Shown piece after piece: positions 34,321 through 41,365 of a DNA stretch of 62,023 nucleotides. The translations under genes and the position numbers were made by a program. Location of the stretch: the NCBI GenBank assembly GCA_964591275.1, contig CAZQAE010000029.1, positions 1-62,023 on the forward strand. Reading direction: 5' to 3'. A model generated the notes under the pieces. The model ran no database searches. It worked only from the letters and a program-made list of their open reading frames with translations, and was not told the origin of the DNA. Numbering within the stretch: position 1 is the first letter of the stretch; each line of letters opens with the position of its first letter. The stretch is from G963674685 sp964591275. GTDB lineage: Bacteria > Lernaellota > Lernaellaia > JACKCT01.

Positions 34321-34647
34321 ATGCTCAAGTTGCGTTTTCTCATGGACTCCTCATGCGAGGAGGTTCTGGCTTTTAAGACCTGCTGCGGGCAGCATGTCTT
34401 CGATCAGAATTTTGAAGTCCACGTCGAGAATTGCGGGGATGCGCCGATCACCCTCACAGGTCGTCTTGATCTGGAAACAAGGCAAGGACCGCGACGCATC
34501 GACAATCTGATGCCCGGCGGCGAGCAGACAATAACCCCCGGTGAGATCAGGGCGTTCTACTGCGCCATGGACGAAAGCCTTTGGGCGGATTCCAAAACGG
34601 CTTGCGTCCACGACACGCAGGGCAGGCGCTACGAGCAGAAGCTCTAG
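34321..34647 (+). CDS. Small partner protein of the CX4CX2C radical SAM enzyme
   Basis: 108 residues, starting six bases after the preceding stop. It reads as a small beta-rich domain with a Cys pair (KTCCGQHVFDQNFEVHVENC) and a conserved-looking end (AFYCAMDESLWADSKTACVHD). No signal peptide. Five cysteines might bind metal. I do not know the family by name, but short proteins of this type next to such radical SAM genes are something I have seen before in anaerobes. A carrier or substrate role is possible (inference). Confidence 0.75.
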   Translation: MLKLRFLMDSSCEEVLAFKTCCGQHVFDQNFEVHVENCGDAPITLTGRLDLETRQGPRRIDNLMPGGEQTITPGEIRAFYCAMDESLWADSKTACVHDTQGRRYEQKL

Positions 34648-34672
34648 GTTCCCTCTTGCCGACAATAATGAA

Positions 34673-34701
34673 TTGATCTTGCGTTATCTATTATCTATAA
34701 T
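34673..34701 (+). promoter_or_regulatory. Sigma-70-type promoter of the 992-residue protein
   Basis: TTGATC at 34673-34678 and TATAAT at 34696-34701 with an exact 17-bp spacer. The start codon is 65 bases downstream. Confidence 0.7.
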
Positions 34702-34766
34702 GCTATGCGTTTCGTCATCAAAGCATTAACGAATCGCTCATAACATCCTGTCTATCAGGAGGGATC

Positions 34767-37745
34767 ATGCGCCATTATAACAGGCTCTGCGCTGCGGGGG
34801 CGATACTGGCTCTATTTTTTCTAACGACTTGTGGCCTGGAAGATTCCGGGGACATGGAGCAATTCACTTCCTCGTATGACGGATCAGAGGCGAAAAGCTG
34901 CTTCGTTTTCCAAAGCAAAGAAGAATTTCCGGTTGACGCTCCCGGCCCCAGCGAGTTTCAGGTAAACACCTATACGTCATCGGAGCAGTATTACCCGGAC
35001 ATAGCCGCGGACGCGGATGGAAATTTTGTCGTTGTTTGGACATCCGAGGGGCAGGACGGTTCCGGCGCCGGTATTTATGGGCAACGCTATAACAGCGTCG
35101 GCGCGCCGCAGGGTTCGGAGTTTCAGGTCAACTTCACGGTCGATCAAAGTCAGGCGCAGCCTTCGGTCGCGATGGACGCCGACGGCGATTTTGTCGTCGC
35201 TTGGCAATCCGAGGGGTCCGACAGCTCGGGCAAAGGGATCGTCGCGCAAAGGCTAAACGCCCTGGGCGTTCGCCAGGCAGCAGAGATATTTGTCAATACC
35301 ACCACCGCTTCCGATCAGGAAAAACCGGAAGCCGCGATGGACAGCGCCGGAAATTTCGTCGTCGTTTGGGTATCGGAAAATCAGGACGGCGAACTCGGCG
35401 GCATTTTTGGGCAGCGCTTTGACGCCTCCGGCGCAGCGCAGGGCGTCGAATTTCAGATCAATACCACAACAACCGGCGACCAGGACTACCCGGATGTGGC
35501 GATGAACGCCGATGGCAATTTCGTCGTGGCCTGGGGTTCCGACGGCGCCGACGGCTCGGGTTACGGGATTGTCGCGCAAAGATACAATTCGGCCGGCGTC
35601 GCGCAAGGAACGGAAATCGATATCAATACCGAAACTGGCGGCTGGCAGATCGGCCCTTCCATCGACGTGGACTCCAGCGGCAATTTCGGCATTGCCTGGC
35701 AATCCTTCGGGGTCGATGAAGACGGTTGGGGAGTCGCCGCCCGCCTTTTTGATTCCAGCGGATCGCCGCTGATCGATGAGTTCGTCGTCAACACCTACAC
35801 AACCTCGACGCAGGATAACCCTGATCTGGCGATGAGCGCCGGCGGAAGTTTCGTCGTCTCATGGCAATCCCAGGATCAGGATGGTGACGCCGACGGAATT
35901 TTCGGCCAGGAGTACAATGTTTCAGGCGCGCCGGTGGGCACCGAGTTCGCCGTCAACACCTATACTGCCGACGACCAACGGTTCCCCGCGGCCTTCATGA
36001 TATCCGGCGGAAACTATGTCATCGTCTGGCACTCCTTCGGACAGGACGAAAGCGGCAACGCCATCATGGGCCGACTGTATGGCATAGGTTGCGAAAACAA
36101 CGGGGATTGCGATGACGGCAACGTCTGCACGGACAACACTTGCGATCCCGACGGACATTGCCAAGTCGATTTCAACTCCGTTGCTTGCGACGACCTGCTG
36201 TTTTGCAACGGCGGCGACACATGCGACGACGGCGGTTGCTCAATCCACGTGGGCGATCCCTGCAGCGCCGAACTGTTTTGCAACGAAGCCGACGACACTT
36301 GCGATCCCGTGGCTCCTGACGAACCGGTCATAACCTTCATGTCGCCCGACTGCATCACAATGGGAGAGCAATCGCGCTTCGACATACTTGTCGAGTACTT
36401 CGTTCCCGACGATCAGGCTCTCATACAGGCCCAATTCCAACTCGGATGGGACTGGACTCTCGTGCAGATATACGATCCTCCGATCCTGAGCATTCCCGGA
36501 ACATGGGATATTTCAACTCCGTCGTCCGATATCATCGACTGGGTTTTTGAAAGCGATGCGGGAAGCGGCGGCGGCGTGATGTCCGGGGAGTCGCTAACCT
36601 TTTCCCTGGAAGCCCTCCTCGGTAATGATGTTGATGATACGGAAGTCACCTTCTGGCTCTACGGCGATGAAAGCGGCGCGGAGCCTTACGAATGGGGCCC
36701 CTTCGTCAACAATTTTGAATGGTGCCCAACGACAACCACAACAACCACAACGACAACAACCGGCACACCGACGACCACGACCACAACCGTTTCCCCAACG
36801 ACAACAACCGTTTCCCCGACGACCACGACCACAACGACCCCCACAACGACGACAACCGTTTCCCCGACGACCACAACCACAACGACCTCCTCAACAACCG
36901 TCACTAGTCTAACAACGACGACCACGACGACGAGCACCACCTCCTGTTCCATACCGACGACCACAACGACCGTCACCGTCCCAACGACGACCACCACAAC
37001 CGTCCCAGAGGAAGTGCTTGTGACTTTCACATCCCCCGAATGCATTGAATCGGGCGAAATATCGCGTTTCGATGTCGAAGTTTATTTTTGGGTCCCCGAT
37101 GATCAGGCGATCATCCAGGCCCAGTTTCTGTTGGGTTATGACTGGACTCTCGTCGAGGTTTTCACTCCGCCGGTTTTAAGCGTGCCCGGTCAGTGGACCA
37201 TCACCACGCCTTCAGCGGACGTCATCAACTGGAGCTTCATCGCGGACAATCCCGAAGACTTCGGCGGCGTCGTCAGCGGTGAAACAATCACCTTCTCACT
37301 GGACGCCATTGTGGGAAATGAAATCGGCGACGATACGGCCTATTTCGCATTCTACGGCGACGAAAACGGCGCGCCTCCCTTTGAATGGGGTGCATTTGAA
37401 CAGACATTCGAGTGGTGTACATCCACCACAACGACTACCGTCACGACAACGACTTCGACCACTACGACGACTGATGAAGTCGACGACGATACGGACGACG
37501 ATGTGGATGATGATACGGATGATGATGTGGACGATGATACGGACGACGATGTGGATGATGATACGGACGATGATACGGACGATGATGATGATTCCGCCGA
37601 CGACGACTTCGATGACGATTTTGTGGACGACGACACGAACGACGACGATACGGATGACGACACAGGCGATATTTTCGCGGATGATGATGCGGGTGATGAT
37701 GATGACAGCGACAACAATGGATGCGGGGCAAGCTGCGGTTGCTGA
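34767..37745 (+). CDS. Secreted seven-blade repeat protein with duplicated domain, Thr linkers and SCGC terminus
   Basis: 992 residues, with GGAGG before ATG 34767. The signal peptide ends LTTC, a weak lipobox. Residues about 60-438 are seven repeats of about 54 residues (FQVNTYT...ADGNFVVVW...GQRYNSAG), consistent with a seven-bladed propeller. A Cys module follows (about 441-516, CDDLLFCNGGDTCDDGGC). Then come two copies of a novel domain of about 130 residues (about 520-653 and 750-884; both with QAxIQAQFxLGxDWTLV and FEWC), separated by a 95-residue Thr-rich linker. The end is a shorter Thr linker, a 75-residue Asp-rich stalk and NGCGASCGC. Surface protein of unknown role; the following gene is a C25 peptidase. 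Confidence 0.88.
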   Translation: MRHYNRLCAAGAILALFFLTTCGLEDSGDMEQFTSSYDGSEAKSCFVFQSKEEFPVDAPGPSEFQVNTYTSSEQYYPDIAADADGNFVVVWTSEGQDGSGAGIYGQRYNSVGAPQGSEFQVNFTVDQSQAQPSVAMDADGDFVVAWQSEGSDSSGKGIVAQRLNALGVRQAAEIFVNTTTASDQEKPEAAMDSAGNFVVVWVSENQDGELGGIFGQRFDASGAAQGVEFQINTTTTGDQDYPDVAMNADGNFVVAWGSDGADGSGYGIVAQRYNSAGVAQGTEIDINTETGGWQIGPSIDVDSSGNFGIAWQSFGVDEDGWGVAARLFDSSGSPLIDEFVVNTYTTSTQDNPDLAMSAGGSFVVSWQSQDQDGDADGIFGQEYNVSGAPVGTEFAVNTYTADDQRFPAAFMISGGNYVIVWHSFGQDESGNAIMGRLYGIGCENNGDCDDGNVCTDNTCDPDGHCQVDFNSVACDDLLFCNGGDTCDDGGCSIHVGDPCSAELFCNEADDTCDPVAPDEPVITFMSPDCITMGEQSRFDILVEYFVPDDQALIQAQFQLGWDWTLVQIYDPPILSIPGTWDISTPSSDIIDWVFESDAGSGGGVMSGESLTFSLEALLGNDVDDTEVTFWLYGDESGAEPYEWGPFVNNFEWCPTTTTTTTTTTTGTPTTTTTTVSPTTTTVSPTTTTTTTPTTTTTVSPTTTTTTTSSTTVTSLTTTTTTTSTTSCSIPTTTTTVTVPTTTTTTVPEEVLVTFTSPECIESGEISRFDVEVYFWVPDDQAIIQAQFLLGYDWTLVEVFTPPVLSVPGQWTITTPSADVINWSFIADNPEDFGGVVSGETITFSLDAIVGNEIGDDTAYFAFYGDENGAPPFEWGAFEQTFEWCTSTTTTTVTTTTSTTTTTDEVDDDTDDDVDDDTDDDVDDDTDDDVDDDTDDDTDDDDDSADDDFDDDFVDDDTNDDDTDDDTGDIFADDDAGDDDDSDNNGCGASCGC

Positions 37746-37798
37746 TAGCCCTTCATTGACCGCGCAAGCGTTTCGCCATTGCATAGATAGATAAAGTC

Positions 37799-37824
37799 AG
37801 CGGCTTTTCCTAAAAGCCGCTTTT
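37799..37824 (+). terminator. Intrinsic terminator between two secreted-protein genes
   Basis: AGCGGCTTTT pairs with AAAAGCCGCT across a 3-4-base loop and is followed by TTT, 51 bases after the stop of the 992-residue protein. Confidence 0.75.
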
Positions 37825-37862
37825 CATCCTTGGATTTTAATGCGCATCTTTGGGGCGGTCTC

Positions 37863-40373
37863 ATGAATCATCGACATGTCATTTTAGTTTTTCTTCTTAC
37901 GGCCATCGGCGCATTCACGGCAATTTTTGCCTGCAACGACCTTGAAAATGAAGACGCGGTCTCGGCTGACCTGCGTGCGGGAGTGCGCGTCTTATCCATG
38001 AGCCTGGACCATCTCGATGTCTCCCTCTCGCCGAACGAACCCTCTTTTGAGACCATCGCCACGGAGGCCGGAGAGTTTACGAGCGTGTCGCTGGGCGATC
38101 ATGGCTTGCGCGGCGAAATCGGCGCTCCGGCCATCCCGACATACGGCCTCATGTTCGCCATCCCGCAAGGGGCGCGGGTGAACATCGAATATGAAGAGGG
38201 AGAGATTGAATGGTTTGACGATGTTGCCCTGGCGCCCATGCAACCGCCGTCGCCGGATTCCTATGACGTCCCGCAGCCCGAGTTCGCATTCGACGATGCG
38301 GCCTACACCGTGGATGAATTCGTTCCTGCATCTCCTGTGTATATGGAAGAAGAGAAGATTATGCGTGGGGTGCGCGTGGCGAATCTGTGGATCACGCCCA
38401 TTCGATACAACGCCGAAAATAGACGCATGGGCCTTATCACCGACATGAAGGTTTCAATCCGATTTTCCGGCGGCGAAGGGCGCTTTTTCTCAAGACCCCA
38501 GCTGCGCACGAAGGCTTTCGACAATCTTTTCGGCGGGCTTATCGCCAACCACCCCGTTTTTGAAAAACCCAGCGAGACCAAATCATTGAAGGCGGAAAAC
38601 GAGGCGCGTTTCCTCATTATCACGCATCCCGATTTTGCCGAGTTCGCAAAGCCGTTGCAGACCTGGAAACGGCAAATGGGAATTTCCACGCTCATTACGA
38701 CAACCGATGTCATCGGCGAAAAGAACGAGGACATCCAGGCCTATATTCAAAAGGCTTACGACAGCGACTCGCCGCCGGAATATGTTTTATTTTTCGGCGA
38801 CGCCGAGTTCGTCCCGACCAACTATCGCACGCCCCATGTCTCACACTTCACATTGACGGGAACCGACCTGTATTATGCGTGCGTTGACGGCATGGATCAT
38901 TATCCCGACATCAGCATCGGGCGCATCAGCGTGGATACTCCGACGCAGGCGCAGCAGAGGATCGAACGGATTATCCAATATCAAAAAGCGCCGCCGACAA
39001 AAGAAAGTTTTTTTACAACCACCTGGCAATTTGCTTTTTTTCAGGACGACAACCGCGACGGTATTGCGGACCGGCGTTTCACGCAGACCAGCGAAGAGAT
39101 TTATCGATGGTTCAACGAGGTTTACGAAGACGGCGTGATCGAGTCGCATCATTGTTATTCGGCTGATGCGCAGGCCGACCCGGCGGCCTGGAACCAAAGC
39201 GCCAGCTATCATTATTTTCCTTCATGGTGGATGCATTCCGTGAAGGGGATTCCGCCGGAATTGACCCGGACTTACGGTTTTGACTGGACTTGCGATGCTG
39301 AAGATATCGCCGCCGCAGTCAACGACGGGACTTTTTTCATCACGCACCGCGACCACGGCAGCACAAGCGGCTGGGCGGCGCCGAGTTTTAACTCGATCAA
39401 CGTTTTGGAAATGCTGAGCAACAACGAATACCTTCCCGTCGTTTTTAGCGTCAACTGCCAGACCGGCTGGTTCGACAACGAGAGCGACAGCTTCTTCAAT
39501 CTCACGCCGGATTTTTATCTGTGCTTTTCCGAAGCCTGGGAACGGGCGCGAAACGGCGGCGCCATCGGCATGATCGCTCCCACGCGGACCAGCTTTTCAG
39601 GATACAACGACCGCTTGGTCTGGGGCTGGATGGATGCGCTGTGGCCAGATTACATCCCTGAATATTCCGGTGGGCACCCATGGACAAGTCTCGGTTTCAT
39701 CCCGGCTATGGGCGATGTACTCAATTACGGAAAAATGTATCTTACAACCGTGTATCGGTCCGAGATCACGCGGAAGCTCGAAATCGAAATGTTCCACTGG
39801 TTCGGCGATCCCACCATGAAAATGTGGCTTGGTCTTCCCGAGGAACTGCGTGTTAATCACGACGAAACCTGCCGCGCCGACGCGCAGACTTTTGAAGTTG
39901 ATGTGTTTGAAGACGGCGCAACCGTAACGCTTGTTTACAACGGCGAATTGGTTTCGACCGCCGTCGCCGAGCGTGGCGACGCCAATTTAAATATCGCCTC
40001 CGCCTTTACAGGCACAAGCGTCGCGACTCTTACGGTCACGAAGGAAGGGTACAGGCCCTACGTTGCCGACATTTTATTTATCGAGTGCGAAAGCGACGCA
40101 GATTGCTCGGACAATCTTTTTTGCAATGGCGTGGAAGCCTGCGTGAATGACCTGTGCCAATCCGGCGCATTGCCCGAATGCGGCGACGGCGTCTTTTGCA
40201 ACGGGACTGAAATCTGCGACGAGGATGCCGATGCCTGCGTTTCGATGGGCGGCCCCTGCCCCGACCAGAGCTGCGACGAGGAGTCGAAGCAGTGCTTTGG
40301 CGACGCGCCGGACTTTGAAAATTTCGGCATTGATGATGACGACGACGACGCATCCGCCTGCGGAATGTTTTAA
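37863..40373 (+). CDS. Gingipain-like C25 cysteine peptidase with Cys module and ACGMF terminus
   Basis: 836 residues from ATG 37863 (TTG 37830 has no ribosome site). The signal peptide ends TAIFAC, a possible lipobox. A propeptide-like region (about 40-240) precedes the caspase-fold C25 domain: FLIITHPDFAEFAKPLQTWK, YVLFFGDAEFVPT, catalytic His498 (THRDHGSTSGW) and Cys532 (VFSVNCQTGWFDN). After a beta-sandwich (about 660-735) comes an FCNG Cys module (CSDNLFCNGVEAC, CGDGVFCNGTEIC), then DDDDDDASACGMF. No type IX secretion C-terminal domain is present, although C25 enzymes are classically exported that way. Probably an extracellular endopeptidase, activated by propeptide removal. Confidence 0.92.
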   Translation: MNHRHVILVFLLTAIGAFTAIFACNDLENEDAVSADLRAGVRVLSMSLDHLDVSLSPNEPSFETIATEAGEFTSVSLGDHGLRGEIGAPAIPTYGLMFAIPQGARVNIEYEEGEIEWFDDVALAPMQPPSPDSYDVPQPEFAFDDAAYTVDEFVPASPVYMEEEKIMRGVRVANLWITPIRYNAENRRMGLITDMKVSIRFSGGEGRFFSRPQLRTKAFDNLFGGLIANHPVFEKPSETKSLKAENEARFLIITHPDFAEFAKPLQTWKRQMGISTLITTTDVIGEKNEDIQAYIQKAYDSDSPPEYVLFFGDAEFVPTNYRTPHVSHFTLTGTDLYYACVDGMDHYPDISIGRISVDTPTQAQQRIERIIQYQKAPPTKESFFTTTWQFAFFQDDNRDGIADRRFTQTSEEIYRWFNEVYEDGVIESHHCYSADAQADPAAWNQSASYHYFPSWWMHSVKGIPPELTRTYGFDWTCDAEDIAAAVNDGTFFITHRDHGSTSGWAAPSFNSINVLEMLSNNEYLPVVFSVNCQTGWFDNESDSFFNLTPDFYLCFSEAWERARNGGAIGMIAPTRTSFSGYNDRLVWGWMDALWPDYIPEYSGGHPWTSLGFIPAMGDVLNYGKMYLTTVYRSEITRKLEIEMFHWFGDPTMKMWLGLPEELRVNHDETCRADAQTFEVDVFEDGATVTLVYNGELVSTAVAERGDANLNIASAFTGTSVATLTVTKEGYRPYVADILFIECESDADCSDNLFCNGVEACVNDLCQSGALPECGDGVFCNGTEICDEDADACVSMGGPCPDQSCDEESKQCFGDAPDFENFGIDDDDDDASACGMF

Positions 40374-40524
40374 CGCCAGCCAAAGATACTGGAAAACTTC
40401 CAAGGCCATAAGGTTTGGGCTCAGGGGTTAGACGAAAATAGGCAAACGCAATGCCGACAACTCATAATTCTTCATTTGCCACGCAAAGCTGCCTGTCTGA
40501 CAAATCCCTTTAGGGATGCAGGAA

Positions 40525-40583
40525 TGTAGGAGCGACATTCTTGTCGCGATTTTTTCGGTCGAGGCAAGAATGCCTCTCCTACA
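40525..40583. repeat. 59-bp inverted-repeat element
   Basis: The ends TGTAGGAGCGACATTCTTG and CAAGAATGCCTCTCCTACA are near-perfect inverted repeats around a short T-rich centre, typical of a REP/BIME-like unit. An interrupted relative lies at 20957-21018. Confidence 0.8.
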
Positions 40584-40671
40584 TCGCGCCTGCGGCGCGA
40601 TCAGCCCCGCCTGGGGCGCAGGCTTATCGACCGCATTCGCAATTCCGCATTTTCAAGCCCGCAGGGCGAAG

Positions 40672-40730
40672 GTTCGTAGCGAAGGGTGACTTGTCCGACG
40701 AAGCTTTGGCGAAGTCGGAAAACCTGGGTC
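40672..40730. repeat. Repeat element, left copy of an inverted pair
   Basis: It contains the imperfect palindrome TCCGACGAAGCTTTGGCGAA followed by GTCGGA. Its reverse complement, about 80% identical over about 60 bp, lies at 41083-41143. Together they enclose about 350 bp. Confidence 0.7.
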
Positions 40731-41082
40731 CATGTTCACCTTATTAATCCAGACGAAGCCCCGTCAGGGGCGATACAATATTAGCCCCGAGCGTGAGCTC
40801 GGGGGATTAGGATCAATAATAATTCAGACGAAGCCCGCCTTCCTAAAGATCGTCCTTCACCTGCCGCACATCCTCGAAGATCGTGTTGTAGAAACTCGAT
40901 GACAATTTGCCGAGTTCCTTTTTATCCGCCGTGGACCAGTGGATTTTGCAAAATTGGGTGATCTGCATTTTCAGGTCGGCTTTGATTCGGGTGATACAAG
41001 ACGTGTTGTTGTCATTCAATAATCGAAGTTTAAATATCTGTCGCCCGCTATCGCGGGCTTCGTTTGAATATTGAATGATCCC

Positions 41083-41143
41083 TTTACCCTGGGTTTCCGA
41101 CTTCGCCAGGGCTTCGTCAGACGAGTCACCCTGGGCTACAAAC
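41083..41143. repeat. Repeat element, right copy of an inverted pair
   Basis: On the minus strand it reads GGTTTGTAGCCCAGGGTGAC, then CTGACGAAGCCCTGGCGAAG, then TCGGAAACCCAGGG, matching the left copy in opposite orientation. Confidence 0.7.
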
Positions 41144-41304
41144 CATCGCTCCTGGCGGGGCTTTCGATCACAGCCGAGGGCGGCTGTGCCACATTCGCGG
41201 CTGAAGATAGCTGCATTTACAGCAGAGGGCGGTCGCTCGACCTTGAGGCTCTCGACAGGCTGTGCCACATTCGCGGCAGCCCTTCGACAATCAGGGCAGG
41301 CGGG

Positions 41305-41344
41305 TGATGACGACGACGACGCATCCGCCTGCGGAATGTTTTAA
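41305..41344 (+). repeat. Exact 40-bp copy of the C25 peptidase gene end
   Basis: Bases 41305-41344 equal bases 40334-40373. They encode DDDDDASACGMF and the TAA stop in an open frame that runs back through the repeats to 41075. The copy follows a CCCTTCGACAATCAGGGCAG element. It has no gene of its own in front. Confidence 0.95.
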
Positions 41345-41365
41345 ACCGGCGGACGTCTATTCATT

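Larger units (their letters stand above)
40374..41365. other. 992-bp block of palindromic repeats between two genes
   Basis: No convincing gene. It holds at least four repeat types (listed separately), hairpins such as CCCCGAGCGTGAGCTCGGGG near 40786-40805 and GCCCGCTATCGCGGGC near 41043-41058, and an exact 40-bp copy of the end of the preceding gene. On the minus strand at 40843-41060 a frame reading RIKADLKMQITQFCK and SSFYNTIFEDVRQVKDDL has some protein character and may be a coding remnant. Its upstream part runs through repeats. Confidence 0.6.

Noticed and set aside
36686..37045. Val-rich 119-codon minus-strand frame
   Set aside because: Produced by reading the Thr-rich linker backwards.
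37296..37784. Ile/Val-rich minus-strand frame that could pass for a membrane protein
   Set aside because: Produced by reading the Asp-rich stalk backwards.
40843..41268. 141-codon minus-strand frame in the repeat block
   Set aside because: Its first half is translated repeat DNA; only the last 75 codons have protein character, with no recognised family. Kept as a possible remnant, not a gene.
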